Source of the DNA: Comamonadaceae bacterium PBBC1
GTDB lineage: Bacteria; Pseudomonadota; Gammaproteobacteria; Burkholderiales; Burkholderiaceae_C
Length of the DNA: 64,000 nt
Reading direction: 5' to 3'
Assembly: GCA_002256145.1 (NCBI GenBank)
Contig: NKIP01000005.1
Location: forward strand, 189,618-253,617
Part shown: positions 1 to 9,185 of the stretch, piece by piece
Position numbering within the stretch: position 1 is the first letter of the stretch
How the letters are laid out: every line of letters begins with the position of its first letter
Program-made: the position numbers and the translations under genes
The notes under the pieces: generated by a model
What the model was told of the DNA's origin: nothing
The model's input: the letters and a program-made list of their open reading frames with translations, nothing else
Databases searched by the model: none

Positions 1-1
1 G

Positions 2-1102
2 CCCCAGGCCAAGCCCGAGGATCTGGCCATCTTGCCCTACACCAGCGGCACCACCGGTCTGCCCAAGGGTTGCATGCACACGCATGGCACCATCATGCAC
101 AACGCCATGTCCAGCGGTTTGTGGGGCAATGGCACACCCGAAAACGTGACCTTGTGTGTGGTACCTATGTTCCACATCACCGGCATGGTCAGTGTGATGC
201 ACACCAGCATTTTGCTGGGGGCCAGCTTGGTGATCATGCCGCGTTGGGACCGCGATGTGGCCGGGCATTTGATCTCCAAATGGCGTGTCACCCACTGGAC
301 CAATATCCCGACCATGGTGATTGACCTGCTGGGCAGTCCACACATGGACCGTTATGACTTGAACAGCTTGACCTACATCGGCGGTGGTGGCGCCGCCATG
401 CCTGAAGCTGTGGCGCAACGTTTGCTGGATCAGTTTGGTCTGCGCTATGTGGAGGGTTATGGCCTGACCGAAACGGCAGCACCTTCGCACACCAACCCGC
501 CCGACGCACCCAAAAAACAGTGCCTGGGCATCCCCTTCATGAGCGTTGAATCGCGCATTGTTGACCCTGACACCTTGGCCGAATTGCCAACAGGCGAGTC
601 GGGCGAGATCGTGATTTGTGGCCCCCAAGTGTTCAAGGGTTATTGGAAGCGCCCCGAGGCCACTGCCGCAGCTTTCTTTGACCGCGATGGGTTTCATTTT
701 TTCCGCTCGGGCGACATGGGCCGGGTCGATGAGGAAGGCTATTTCTTCATGACCGACCGCTTGAAGCGCATGATCAACGCCAGCGGCTTCAAGGTCTGGC
801 CTGCCGAAGTCGAGGCCCTGATGTTCCGCCATCCGGCCATTCAAGAGGCCTGCATCATCGCCACCCGCGATGCCTATCGGGGCGAGTCGGTCAAGGCGGT
901 GGTGGTTTTGCGGCAAGACCACAAGGGCAAGGTGTCTGAGCAAGACATCATCGACTGGTGCCGTGAGAACATGGCGGTTTACAAAATGCCCCGCGCCGTG
1001 AGTTTTGTCGACGCCTTGCCCAAGAGCGGCAGCGGCAAAGTCATGTGGCGGGCACTGCAAGAGGCCGAAATGGCCGCCTTGGGCGCACCTGCAAAGGGCT
1101 GA
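2..1102 (+). CDS. Acyl-CoA ligase (AMP-binding family), 5' end outside window
   Basis: C-terminal part of an ATP-dependent acid:CoA ligase that activates a carboxylate through an acyl-adenylate. The frame is already open at the left edge, so the N-terminus is missing. Visible family motifs, in order, are the phosphate loop YTSGTTGLPKG (nt 38-70), GYGLTETA, SGDMGRVDEEGYF, the hinge DRLKRMINASGFKVWP, and the C-terminal PKSGSGKVMWRAL carrying the expected catalytic lysine. All core motifs of the retained part are intact. The substrate cannot be read from sequence; medium/long-chain fatty acyl is the usual assignment. The next gene starts 24 bp downstream on the same strand, so they may be cotranscribed. 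Confidence 0.9.
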   Translation, partial: PQAKPEDLAILPYTSGTTGLPKGCMHTHGTIMHNAMSSGLWGNGTPENVTLCVVPMFHITGMVSVMHTSILLGASLVIMPRWDRDVAGHLISKWRVTHWTNIPTMVIDLLGSPHMDRYDLNSLTYIGGGGAAMPEAVAQRLLDQFGLRYVEGYGLTETAAPSHTNPPDAPKKQCLGIPFMSVESRIVDPDTLAELPTGESGEIVICGPQVFKGYWKRPEATAAAFFDRDGFHFFRSGDMGRVDEEGYFFMTDRLKRMINASGFKVWPAEVEALMFRHPAIQEACIIATRDAYRGESVKAVVVLRQDHKGKVSEQDIIDWCRENMAVYKMPRAVSFVDALPKSGSGKVMWRALQEAEMAALGAPAKG

Positions 1103-1126
1103 GCCCATGTACCGAGTCCCAAACGA

Positions 1127-2146
1127 ATGAGCCTGAGACTTTCCATCCTTGACCAGTCTGCCGCTGCCTCCGGGCGCGGCCAGGACGCGACCATTCGCCA
1201 GACCCTGGCGCTGGCGCAAAAGGCCGAGGCCTGGGGCTATGACCGTTTTTGGGTGAGCGAGCACCACAGCCACCCCAGCATCGTGGGCAGTGCCCCCGAG
1301 GTCTTGATGGCCGCCATAGCCGCCCGCACCCAGCGCATCCGCATCGGCAGCGCGGGGGTGATGCTGCCGCACTACGCGCCCCTGAAAGTGGCCGAGCAGT
1401 TTCGCGTGCTGGACGCCCTGGCCCCTGGTCGCATCGACTTGGGCGTGGGCCGCGCCCCCGGCAGCGATGGGCGCACCGCGCAGTTGCTCAACCCCGACCG
1501 CAGTGCCTCGGAGCGTTTTCCGCAGCAGGTCATGGAAATGCAAGCCTGGGTGAGTGGCCACAACCTGCCGCCCGGCCACCCGGGGCACAACGTGTTCGCC
1601 TACCCGCAGTCGGACACTGCACCCACCGTGTGGATGCTGGGCAGCTCGGACTATGGTGCCCAATTGGCCGCACACTTGGGTCTGCCGTATGCGTTTGCTT
1701 ACTTCATCACCGATGGGCAGGGCGCAGACGAAGCGCTGCAGATTTACCGTGAAACCTTCCGCCCCAGTGCGGGCTTGGCCAAACCTTCCGCTGCTTTGTG
1801 TGTCTGGGCGCTGGCCGCCGACACCGACGAAGAAGCCCTGCGCCTGTTCGAGAGCCGCGCCCGCTGGAAGATGGACCGGAATCTGGGCCGCATTGGGGCG
1901 CTTTTACCGCCCGAAGAAGCGGCGCGTGATTACAGCCCAGCTGAACAGTTTGCCCTAGAGCGTCTGCGCGATTCGGCCCTGATCGGCTCGGCTGCCACGG
2001 TGGCTGCCAAGCTGCGCCAATTGGCGGCGCGGCTGGAGGTCGATGAGCTGGTGGTCATCACCTGGACGCATGACCCCGCCGCCCAATGCCGATCGTATGA
2101 ACTGCTCGCCCAAGAATTTGCGCTTGCGGCAAACTCCACGCTTTGA
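1127..2146 (+). CDS. Luciferase-like flavin-dependent monooxygenase (LLM class, MsnO8-type)
   Basis: 339 residues, the usual size of single-subunit bacterial-luciferase-like flavin oxidoreductases, which use FMNH2 and O2 on an unknown organic substrate. Family hallmarks are the N-terminal LSILDQS strand, the segment GYDRFWVSEHHSHPS near residue 40, SAGVMLPHYAPLKVAEQF, and GRIDLGVGRAPGSD. The ATG at 1127 was chosen because the conserved first beta strand follows it directly. An ATG at 1107 is out of conserved register. It lies between the acyl-CoA ligase and a MetE-like gene on the same strand, with a short gap to the latter. Confidence 0.88.
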   Translation: MSLRLSILDQSAAASGRGQDATIRQTLALAQKAEAWGYDRFWVSEHHSHPSIVGSAPEVLMAAIAARTQRIRIGSAGVMLPHYAPLKVAEQFRVLDALAPGRIDLGVGRAPGSDGRTAQLLNPDRSASERFPQQVMEMQAWVSGHNLPPGHPGHNVFAYPQSDTAPTVWMLGSSDYGAQLAAHLGLPYAFAYFITDGQGADEALQIYRETFRPSAGLAKPSAALCVWALAADTDEEALRLFESRARWKMDRNLGRIGALLPPEEAARDYSPAEQFALERLRDSALIGSAATVAAKLRQLAARLEVDELVVITWTHDPAAQCRSYELLAQEFALAANSTL

Positions 2147-2172
2147 TTTTTGAAACCCTCAGGATTTTTGAC

Positions 2173-3192
2173 ATGTTCACCACCGCAATCGCTGGCAGCT
2201 TGCCCAAACCCGCCTGGCTGGCCGAAACTGAAAAACTCTGGCCCCAGTGGACCACCCAGGGCCCCGAGCTGCAGCAAGCCAAGGCCGACGCCACGCTGCT
2301 GTGGATCAAGGCACAAGAAGACGCAGGCCTGGACGTGATTGGTGACGGCGAACAGGCCCGTCAGCACTTTGTGCATGGTTTTGTCGAGCAGGTCGAGGGC
2401 ATCGACTTTGTGAACAAAGTCACCATGGGCATCCGCAACAACCGCTACGACGCGCAGGTGCCGCAAGTCATTGCGCCGCTGCGGCTGAAGGGCCGCGTAC
2501 ACGCCTTTGAGGCCCAGCTCGCCCGTGCCCACACCAAAAAGAAACTCAAATTCACCTTGCCTGGCCCTATGACCATCGTGGACACCGTGGCTGACCGCTT
2601 TTACGGCGACAAGGTCAAGATGGCCATGGCCTTCGCCGAGTTGTTGAACCAGGAAGCGCTGGCGCTGCAAGCCGATGGCGTGGACATCATCCAGTTCGAC
2701 GAGCCCGCCTTCAACGTCTACATGGACGATGCGGCCGACTGGGGTGTGAAGGCACTCGAGGTGGCCGCCCGGGGGCTGACCTGTACCACCGCCGTGCACA
2801 TTTGCTACGGCTACGGCATCGAAGCCAACAACAAATGGAAAGAAACCCTGGGCCATGAGTGGCGTCAGTACGAAAAAGTCTTTCCGGCCTTGGCCAAGAG
2901 CAGCATTCAACAGGTCAGCCTTGAGTGTATGCACTCACATGTGCCGATGGAGATGATGAAGTTGCTCGAAGGCAAGGACGTCATGGTGGGTGTGATCGAC
3001 GTGGCCAACCCGGCCATTGAAACGCCCGAAGAAATCGCCGACACCATCGGCCGTGCCCTGCAGTTCGTGCCCAAGAACCGGCTGATTGCCTGCACCAACT
3101 GCGGTCTGGTCCCGATGAGCCGCGCTGTGGCCGAGGCCAAGCTCAAGGCCCTGGCCGAAGGCGCCAAGCTGGCCAGCCAGCGCTACGCCTGA
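2173..3192 (+). CDS. Short cobalamin-independent methionine synthase-like protein (MetE C-terminal domain family)
   Basis: 339 residues, covering only the catalytic barrel of MetE; the N-terminal half of canonical MetE (about 750 residues) is absent. The N-terminus TTAIAGSLPKPAWL is typical of this family. The zinc-site elements are visible: HICYGYG (His and Cys ligands, about residue 215) and CTNCGL near the C-terminus, plus the acidic FDEPAF segment. Such proteins transfer a methyl group to a thiol; whether homocysteine is the acceptor here is unknown. The frame is open a further 30 bp upstream to a TTG, but ATG 2173 follows an AGGA box and begins the conserved region. Confidence 0.85.
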   Translation: MFTTAIAGSLPKPAWLAETEKLWPQWTTQGPELQQAKADATLLWIKAQEDAGLDVIGDGEQARQHFVHGFVEQVEGIDFVNKVTMGIRNNRYDAQVPQVIAPLRLKGRVHAFEAQLARAHTKKKLKFTLPGPMTIVDTVADRFYGDKVKMAMAFAELLNQEALALQADGVDIIQFDEPAFNVYMDDAADWGVKALEVAARGLTCTTAVHICYGYGIEANNKWKETLGHEWRQYEKVFPALAKSSIQQVSLECMHSHVPMEMMKLLEGKDVMVGVIDVANPAIETPEEIADTIGRALQFVPKNRLIACTNCGLVPMSRAVAEAKLKALAEGAKLASQRYA

Positions 3193-3283
3193 GCTCAGTC
3201 AGTGGCGAGACCCAGCTCACCCCCCTGAGCTGGGCTTGAGGGCGTTATGCTTGCACTCTTTGCCTGATTGCACGGACGTTTTC

Positions 3284-4036
3284 ATGCCTCAAAACTCACT
3301 GCCGCCGCCACTGACCGCCCCCGAACAACTCAACGCCACCTTGCAAGCGCAGGGTTTCGCCGTCCTGGGGGCTGGCGCTGTGTGCGCTTTGGCCGGGGTC
3401 GAGCCGCAGGACTTGCAGGCTTTGGAGTCGAGCTGGAACGATTTACCACCCGATCAGCACCTCAAAGACGGCGGACGCTACCGCCGCAGGCGTCATGCGA
3501 GTTTTGAAGTGACGGCACAGGCTTCGCAGCCCGTGCCGCACCGCGCCCACTGGCAGCCGCTGTCTTACAACGCCTTGCACGGTGGCATGCAGCGCTGGTT
3601 CGACCCCATGTCTGCCGAGGTGGTGCAACAAACGGCCTGGTCGGCCTTGCTGCAATGGTTGGCGCGTGTGGCATCGGCGGCGCAAGGGCCACAGACCTGG
3701 TTCACCGAGGCGCACCAATTTCGCATCGACACCACCGATGGCATTGGCCGACCCACACCCGAAGGTGCACACCGGGATGGCGTCAATTGGGTGGCGGTGT
3801 TTTTGATTGGCCGCCATGGCATCAAAGGCGGCGAAACTCGGGTCTTTGATGTGGACAGTCCACGAGGTCAGCGCTTTACCCTGAGTGAGCCTTGGTCCTT
3901 GCTGTTGATGGACGACACCCGCGTGATCCACGAAACCACGCCAATCCAGCCCGAGCAGGCCGGCGGTTGGCGCGATACCTTGGTGGTCACTTTGCGCTCG
4001 GGCAGTTTTCTGGACGATCCGGTGCAAAAAACCTGA
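3284..4036 (+). CDS. 2OG-Fe dioxygenase family protein
   Basis: 250 residues matching the 2-oxoglutarate/Fe(II) dioxygenase family found in many proteobacteria (BsmA-like). The facial triad is visible as the HRD motif in EGAHRDGVNW (near residue 162) and a distal histidine in RVIHETTPI. An arginine in WRDTLVVTLR is suited to bind 2-oxoglutarate. Substrate unknown; related enzymes hydroxylate amino acids. The start at 3284 is preferred because the upstream 16 codons are not conserved-looking. The gene ends just before a strong bidirectional terminator shared with the convergent thiolase gene. Confidence 0.8.
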   Translation: MPQNSLPPPLTAPEQLNATLQAQGFAVLGAGAVCALAGVEPQDLQALESSWNDLPPDQHLKDGGRYRRRRHASFEVTAQASQPVPHRAHWQPLSYNALHGGMQRWFDPMSAEVVQQTAWSALLQWLARVASAAQGPQTWFTEAHQFRIDTTDGIGRPTPEGAHRDGVNWVAVFLIGRHGIKGGETRVFDVDSPRGQRFTLSEPWSLLLMDDTRVIHETTPIQPEQAGGWRDTLVVTLRSGSFLDDPVQKT

Positions 4037-4073
4037 AGGGCGGCGGTTGATGTGCCCCTGGGGCTTGTCCCAC

Positions 4074-4107
4074 AAAAAAAGCCCGGTGCATTCACACCGG
4101 GCTTTTT
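4074..4107. terminator. Bidirectional rho-independent terminator
   Basis: Perfect 8-bp stem GCCCGGTG (4081-4088) / CACCGGGC (4095-4102) with a 6-nt loop, flanked by an A-tract on the left and a T-tract on the right. It therefore functions as a terminator on both strands. It lies between the convergent dioxygenase (ends 4036) and bktB (ends 4147). Confidence 0.92.
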
Positions 4108-4146
4108 GTTGTTGCGTTGATCCCGGAGATCCGGGACCGTGCTGTG

Positions 4147-5331
4147 TCACATGCGTTCAAAAATCGCCGCGATGCCTTGACCGCCACCGATGCACATGGT
4201 CACCAAGGCGTAGCGGCCGTTCACCCGCTGCAACTCGTACAAGGCTTTGACAGTGATCAGGGCACCGGTCGCGCCAATGGGGTGGCCCAGCGAAATGCCC
4301 GAGCCGTTGGGGTTGACCTTGGCGGGGTCCAGGCCCAGTTCGCGCGTCACAGCGCAGGCTTGCGCGGCAAAGGCTTCGTTGGCTTCGATCACGTCCAAGT
4401 CGTTCACCGTGAGGCCCGTTTTCTTGAGCACCGCGTGCGTAGCCGAGATGGGGCCCACACCCATGATCTTGGGGTCCAGACCGGTGTGGGCATAACCCAC
4501 CAGACGGGCCAGTGGCTTGGCGCCACGGGCCTTGGCCGCACCGGCTTCCATCAGCACCACGGCGGCGGCTGCATCGTTGATGCCCGAGGCATTGCCAGCG
4601 GTGACGGTGCCGTTTTCTTTCACGAACACGGGCTTGAGTTTGGCCATGTCTTCGAGCTTGCAGCCAGGGCGGAAGTGCTCGTCGGTGGTGTAGGCCACGT
4701 CGCCTTTTTTGCTTTTCAGCATGACCGGCATGATCTGGTCCTTGAAGCGACCTTCCAACGTGGCGCGTTCGGCGCGGTTGTGGCTTTCCAGGGCCAGCGC
4801 GTCCTGCATCTCGCGGGTGATGCCGTACTTGGCGGCGACGTTTTCCGCCGTCACGCCCATGTGGATGTTGTGGAAGGGGTCGTGCAGGGCGCCGATCATC
4901 ATGTCGATCATCTTGGTGTCGCCCATGCGTGCGCCAAAGCGGGTGGCCAGACTGGCATAAGGGGCGCGGCTCATGTTTTCAGCGCCACCGCCAATGGCGA
5001 TGTCGCAGTCACCCAGCAAGATGGACTGGCTGGCGCTGACGATGGCTTGCAGGCCCGAACCGCACAGGCGGTTCACGTTGAAGGCCGGAGTGCCTTCGGC
5101 GCAGCCGCCGTTGATGGCGGCCACACGCGACAAATACATGTCTTTGGGTTCGGTGTTGACCACATGGCCAAACACCACATGGCCAACGTCTTGGCCGTCG
5201 GTGCCCGCGCGGGACAGGGCCTCGCGCACAACTTGTGCGGCCAGCTCGGTGGGGGCGATGTCCTTCAGGCTGCCGCCAAAGGTACCAATGGCGGTGCGCA
5301 CACCGCTGACAACAACAACTTCACGGCTCAT
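4147..5331 (-). CDS. bktB: Beta-ketothiolase / acetyl-CoA acetyltransferase
   Basis: 394 residues, the same length as Cupriavidus BktB, which it resembles throughout. Thiolases cleave 3-ketoacyl-CoA or condense acyl-CoAs in fatty-acid degradation and polyhydroxyalkanoate precursor supply. The nucleophilic cysteine is in VNRLCGSGLQ (about residue 90), the histidine in NEAFAAQ and SLGHPIGATG, and the second cysteine in TMCIGGGQG. The start at 5331 gives MSREVVVVSGVRTAIG, preceded by a GGAG box; the longer frame to 5397 adds unrelated residues. It is convergent with the dioxygenase gene. Confidence 0.93.
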   Translation of the reverse strand: MSREVVVVSGVRTAIGTFGGSLKDIAPTELAAQVVREALSRAGTDGQDVGHVVFGHVVNTEPKDMYLSRVAAINGGCAEGTPAFNVNRLCGSGLQAIVSASQSILLGDCDIAIGGGAENMSRAPYASLATRFGARMGDTKMIDMMIGALHDPFHNIHMGVTAENVAAKYGITREMQDALALESHNRAERATLEGRFKDQIMPVMLKSKKGDVAYTTDEHFRPGCKLEDMAKLKPVFVKENGTVTAGNASGINDAAAAVVLMEAGAAKARGAKPLARLVGYAHTGLDPKIMGVGPISATHAVLKKTGLTVNDLDVIEANEAFAAQACAVTRELGLDPAKVNPNGSGISLGHPIGATGALITVKALYELQRVNGRYALVTMCIGGGQGIAAIFERM

Positions 5332-5490
5332 GGGAATGTCTCCAGATTTAAAAAAGATCAATAGTCGGCTTGATGACCCAAGCAGTGTCAGGGTCAATGG
5401 CTACAAGGGCCTGACAAGCTTTTTTTCATCAGGTCCAAAGGGGTTTGAGGGGCCCATGTGTAGGTCAAGCATGGGTTTGTTTTTGTGACT

Positions 5491-5516
5491 GTAGGAGCCC
5501 AAGCTGTGGGCTCCTG
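5491..5516. repeat. Short hairpin resembling a reduced REP pair
   Basis: GGAGCCCA / TGGGCTCC arms of 8 bp with a 5-nt loop. The outer ends read GTAGGAGC and GCTCCTGC, the same ends as the REP-like family found in the right half of the window, but the internal core is missing. It sits just past the 3' end of the minus-strand SDR gene; there is no T-tract, so it is not a classic terminator. Confidence 0.5.
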
Positions 5517-5540
5517 CAATAATTCATCCTTGGCCTGTGC

Positions 5541-6296
5541 TCAGTCCCGCACGTCGGCCACGGGCTTGTCGCCAAAGTCAGGGCGACCCAGAAAAGCCAG
5601 CACCTGCGCGGCCGCTTGTGGGGCGCTGCTGAGTTGCCCATGGGCCTTGAGTTGTAAAAACTTGGCTTGGTCAGGAAAGGCCTCGCCCGCAGCGCCGCGC
5701 AGCTGCACCTGCATGTCGGTGTCAATGACCCCGGGAGCCAGTGAGCAGACACGGGCCCCGTGATCTTGCAGGGCTTCGTCCAAGGCCATGCAGCGCGTGA
5801 AATGGTCCATGCCGGCCTTGGCCGCACAGTAGCCGGCTTGCGAGGCCATGGCGTAGCGCCCCAGGCCAGAAGAAATATTGAGCACTTTGCGGGGCAAAGT
5901 CCAAGACTGTGTGGCCCCCAAAAATGCGGCGCACAAGGCCATGGGCGCTTCCAGTCCCACGCGCAAGGCCCAGGCCAGATCGGCAGGCTGGGACTGGCTC
6001 ATGGGCAAGATCGGGGGAATCACCCCGGCATTGTTGATCAGGCTGACACTGGCCAAGTCGTCGGGGTTTTGGTCTTCAAGCCAGTCGCTCAGGCGGGCTG
6101 CTGCCCCAGTGCCGTCGGCCAAATCGTGGGTCCACTGGGTCAGGGGCACCGCAGCTTTTTGGGCGGCACTCTCCAAGGCAGGGTTGGCGTTGCGCGAGAT
6201 GCACAACAAGGCATGGCCAGCTTGCAGCAATTGCTCGGCCATGGCCAAGCCCATGCCCCGGGATGCGCCAGTGAGGATGTAAAGGTGGTGTTTCAT
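5541..6296 (-). CDS. SDR family NAD(P)-dependent oxidoreductase
   Basis: 251-residue short-chain dehydrogenase/reductase. The cofactor motif TGASRGMG is at residues 8-15, the NNAG motif in SLINNAG, a serine in LNISSG, and the catalytic YCAAK in AGYCAAKAG. N-terminal LYILTGASRGMGLAMAEQ resembles the sepiapterin/benzil reductase-like branch; substrate unknown. The start was set at 6296 (MKHHLYIL); an ATG three codons upstream (6305) is also possible. The longer frame to 6515 is not credible. The intergenic region to the divergent gene at 6569 should hold promoters for both. Confidence 0.85.
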   Translation of the reverse strand: MKHHLYILTGASRGMGLAMAEQLLQAGHALLCISRNANPALESAAQKAAVPLTQWTHDLADGTGAAARLSDWLEDQNPDDLASVSLINNAGVIPPILPMSQSQPADLAWALRVGLEAPMALCAAFLGATQSWTLPRKVLNISSGLGRYAMASQAGYCAAKAGMDHFTRCMALDEALQDHGARVCSLAPGVIDTDMQVQLRGAAGEAFPDQAKFLQLKAHGQLSSAPQAAAQVLAFLGRPDFGDKPVADVRD

Positions 6297-6568
6297 GCCG
6301 GGCATGTTAGGGCCAAGCCGCCACTTGCGCAAAGCCGCGCAGCACCCCTGAGTCATGTGGAAGACAGCTGCATCGGCATCGCTGCCTTGGCCGCAGGAGG
6401 GGCGCACTCGCTGCGATAAAGCCTCGCAGACCACCACCCATCGCCAAGGGGCGGGGCTCCGATAACAAGCCGATGGCAGGTCAGCTCCAGCGGCGCTCCA
6501 TGAAAGGCGTTCCATGATTGGGTATGCTCAAGCCTTGATTCATTTTCAATATTTCTGAGCTCTAAGGT

Positions 6569-7834
6569 ATGAAAAAAATTCAAAGAGCCAAGGCTGCACC
6601 CACCAAAAGCAAGGCCACAGCCACGCTGAACCGCCAACTGTCCGATTTGGGGCAGCGCTTTGTGCAGTTGTCGGCCCAAGGCGACTTTGCAGCAGCTTTG
6701 GCGGTCAACACACAAGCCCGCCAGCTCATGCCCTTGCACCCTCAAATTTTGGGCGATGCGGCGTTTTGCCATTTGCGCTTGGGCGACCGCGAGCAAGCCC
6801 GCAGCATTTACCTGCAAGCTTGCCCACTGGCCCCCGAAGACGTGAACCTGTGGGACGGCTTGACCGAAACCTGCGGCCACCTGGGCCTGATGGACGATGT
6901 GCGCCAGTACGGCTTGCGCAGCCTGTCGCTCAAGGATCAAAAAACCCATGGCCAGCCGGCTCGGCCGCTGCCAGCCCAAGTGCCTGCACCGGGCCAGGAT
7001 GCCCGACGCCAGGTGATCGCCTTCAGTTTGTTCGGCGATCAGCCACGCTATTGTGAAACCGCCAAATTGAACGTCATGGTGGCCCAGCAACTCTTGCCCC
7101 ACTGGGCCTGCCGTTTTTATGTGGACGACACCGTCCCCTTGGCCGTGCGCCAATCGCTGCGGTCCATGGGGGCGCAGCTGGTCGAGGTGTCAGAGCGCGA
7201 TCGCCAAGAACTCAGTGGCCTCATGTGGCGATTTTTGGTGATGGAGGACGAAGGTGTTGACCGCTTTTTGATCCGCGACGCCGATTCCTTGATTTCCAAG
7301 CGCGAGGTGGCTGCCATTGAAGCTTGGCTGCGCAGCGACCGGCATTTTCATTTGATGCGCGATTATTTTTCGCACACCGAACTGTTGTTGGCCGGCATGT
7401 GGGGTGGCTGCGGCGGGGTGTTTCGGCAGTTGCGCCAGTCCATGGTGGATTTCATGGCCCAAGGCCAGTACTTGGGCCTGCGGGTGGTGGACCAGCACTT
7501 TTTGCGCCAGTGCATCTGGCCCACCGTGCGTCAAAGTTTGCTCTCGCACGATCCGGTTTTTGGCTTCATGGACGGGCAGGATTTTCCGCCCCACCCAGCC
7601 CAAGACCTGGGCGACGCCTTTCATGTGGGCAGCAATTTGTCGAGCACCAGCATCGGCGCGAGCACCGACCTGCCGCAAGGCCAGTCGGTGACTTGGAAAA
7701 TTGTGGATGCCCAGCAAACCACCATTTGCCAATATGCCAGCCCGGTCCACCAAGGCCAGTGGCGTGCCGATATTCCCGGCCCTTACGCCCAAATGCTGAC
7801 TCAAGGGGTGTGGCGCGTGGAGGTGGTGCGCTGA
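6569..7834 (+). CDS. TPR-containing protein with glycosyltransferase-like C-terminal domain
   Basis: 421 residues. Residues about 20-125 form two to three tetratricopeptide-like helical repeats (RFVQLSAQGDFAAALAVN; LGDAAFCHLRLGDREQAR). The rest looks like a nucleotide-sugar-dependent transferase fold: FSLFGDQPRYCETAKLN, RFYVDDTV and DRFLIRDADSLISKRE, the last resembling a DxD metal-binding motif. No function is established; such proteins often modify surface glycans or are encoded near polysaccharide loci, which is not the case here. The start ATG follows an AAGG box. It ends 7 bp before the convergent cytochrome gene. Confidence 0.65.
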   Translation: MKKIQRAKAAPTKSKATATLNRQLSDLGQRFVQLSAQGDFAAALAVNTQARQLMPLHPQILGDAAFCHLRLGDREQARSIYLQACPLAPEDVNLWDGLTETCGHLGLMDDVRQYGLRSLSLKDQKTHGQPARPLPAQVPAPGQDARRQVIAFSLFGDQPRYCETAKLNVMVAQQLLPHWACRFYVDDTVPLAVRQSLRSMGAQLVEVSERDRQELSGLMWRFLVMEDEGVDRFLIRDADSLISKREVAAIEAWLRSDRHFHLMRDYFSHTELLLAGMWGGCGGVFRQLRQSMVDFMAQGQYLGLRVVDQHFLRQCIWPTVRQSLLSHDPVFGFMDGQDFPPHPAQDLGDAFHVGSNLSSTSIGASTDLPQGQSVTWKIVDAQQTTICQYASPVHQGQWRADIPGPYAQMLTQGVWRVEVVR

Positions 7835-7841
7835 TCGGCGC

Positions 7842-9185
7842 TCATGAGCCTTGTGCCGCGCGGATGCGGTTGACTTGCAAAGGGGTGACCTCGGGTGCCT
7901 GGTTGCCCCATTGGGTGCGCAGGTGGGTCAGCACGGCGGCAATTTCGCGGTCTTCGAGTTCGAGCACGGCCGGGGGCATGCCAAACGGACGAGGGTGCAA
8001 GGCCGTTGCCGGGCCGTAGCCGCCGTAAAGCACCAATTGCACCAGGTTGGTCGGATCGTTCATGCGCACGGCACGGTTGCCAGCCAGGGCCGGATAGGCC
8101 ACCTCGCCGTTAGGAGTGTTCAGGCCTTCACCTTTTTCGCCGTGACAGGCCAGGCAATGCCGTTCGTAGGTTTTTTGGCCCAGCTGCGCCATTTGCAAAC
8201 CCACTCGGGCAGGGGCGGGGGGTTGCGTTGGGCGCTGGGGTGTTGATTGCGCACCCGCTTGCAAATACAGCGCCATGGCGTGCAAATCGGACTCGCTCAG
8301 GTGCTGCAGGCTGTGTTGCACCACTTCGCCCATGGGTCCGCTGGTTTGTGCGGTGTTGGACGCGCCCGTGCGCAGCAAGCGCACGATCTCGGGCAAGGGC
8401 GTGCTGGCCAGGCCGGTTTCGGCGTCGCGTGTCAGGTCGGGGGCGTACCAGTTGACCACAGGCATCAGCCCGCCAGACAAGTCATGGACCGCACCGCTGG
8501 CACCCAAGGCGTTGCGCGGGCTGTGGCAGGCGGCGCAGTGGCCCAGGCCTTGCACCAAATACGCGCCCCGGTTCCATTCGGCGCTTTGGGTCTTGTCGAC
8601 CTGAAAAGGGCTGGGCTCAAAAAACAGGCTGCGCCACACGGCCAGTGCGGGCTGCGTGCCCACGGGCCAGACCAAGGTGTGGGCCGGCTGGGCTTGCACC
8701 ACCGGGGCTTGCGTTTGCAGCCAGGCAAACACCGCGTCACTGTCTTCGCGGCTCACAACGCTGGTGTGGTTGTAGGGGAAAGCCGGGGCCAGCAAGCGCC
8801 CGCCTTTGGATCTGCCGTGGTGCATGGCTTGCCAGAAGTCATGCGCCGTCCAACGGCCCAAGCCGGTTTCGGGGTCGGGCGTGAGGTTGCTGCTGTAGAC
8901 GCCACCAAACGGTGTCTCGATACGGCGTCCCCCGGCCAGGGGTGCCGACCCTCTGGCGGTGTGGCAAGCCATGCAATTGCCGGCCAAAGCCAGGTAACGG
9001 CCTTGTTCGATTTGGGCTTCGTTGCTGCGCGTGCTGGCAGGTGTGGGGGCTGTGGGTGCTTTTGGGTCCCACAACATATCGCCCCAGTTGTCCCAGACCA
9101 CCGCGAGGGCCAGCACCAGCAGACTGAGCAGTGTGACCCCAGCCAGGCGTTTGACAGGGTGCATGTCCATCAGGATTCTTTTCAT
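7842..9185 (-). CDS. Triheme cytochrome c, membrane-anchored (dehydrogenase electron-acceptor type)
   Basis: 447 residues with three CXXCH heme sites (CMACH, CAACH, CLACH). An N-terminal uncleaved-looking transmembrane helix (LAGVTLLSLLVLALAVV) anchors it facing the periplasm. The architecture matches the cytochrome subunit that passes electrons from quinoprotein alcohol/aldehyde or flavin dehydrogenases to the respiratory chain. The start at 9185 overlaps the stop of the upstream cytochrome gene by 4 bp (ATGA), indicating translational coupling. The frame extends to 9968 but that part is the shadow of the neighbouring gene. No dehydrogenase subunit is encoded nearby. Confidence 0.85.
   Translation of the reverse strand: MKRILMDMHPVKRLAGVTLLSLLVLALAVVWDNWGDMLWDPKAPTAPTPASTRSNEAQIEQGRYLALAGNCMACHTARGSAPLAGGRRIETPFGGVYSSNLTPDPETGLGRWTAHDFWQAMHHGRSKGGRLLAPAFPYNHTSVVSREDSDAVFAWLQTQAPVVQAQPAHTLVWPVGTQPALAVWRSLFFEPSPFQVDKTQSAEWNRGAYLVQGLGHCAACHSPRNALGASGAVHDLSGGLMPVVNWYAPDLTRDAETGLASTPLPEIVRLLRTGASNTAQTSGPMGEVVQHSLQHLSESDLHAMALYLQAGAQSTPQRPTQPPAPARVGLQMAQLGQKTYERHCLACHGEKGEGLNTPNGEVAYPALAGNRAVRMNDPTNLVQLVLYGGYGPATALHPRPFGMPPAVLELEDREIAAVLTHLRTQWGNQAPEVTPLQVNRIRAAQGS

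Noticed and set aside
4117..5364. 415-codon plus-strand open frame over bktB
   Set aside because: Antisense shadow of the thiolase gene, running through the terminator side and without domain similarity.
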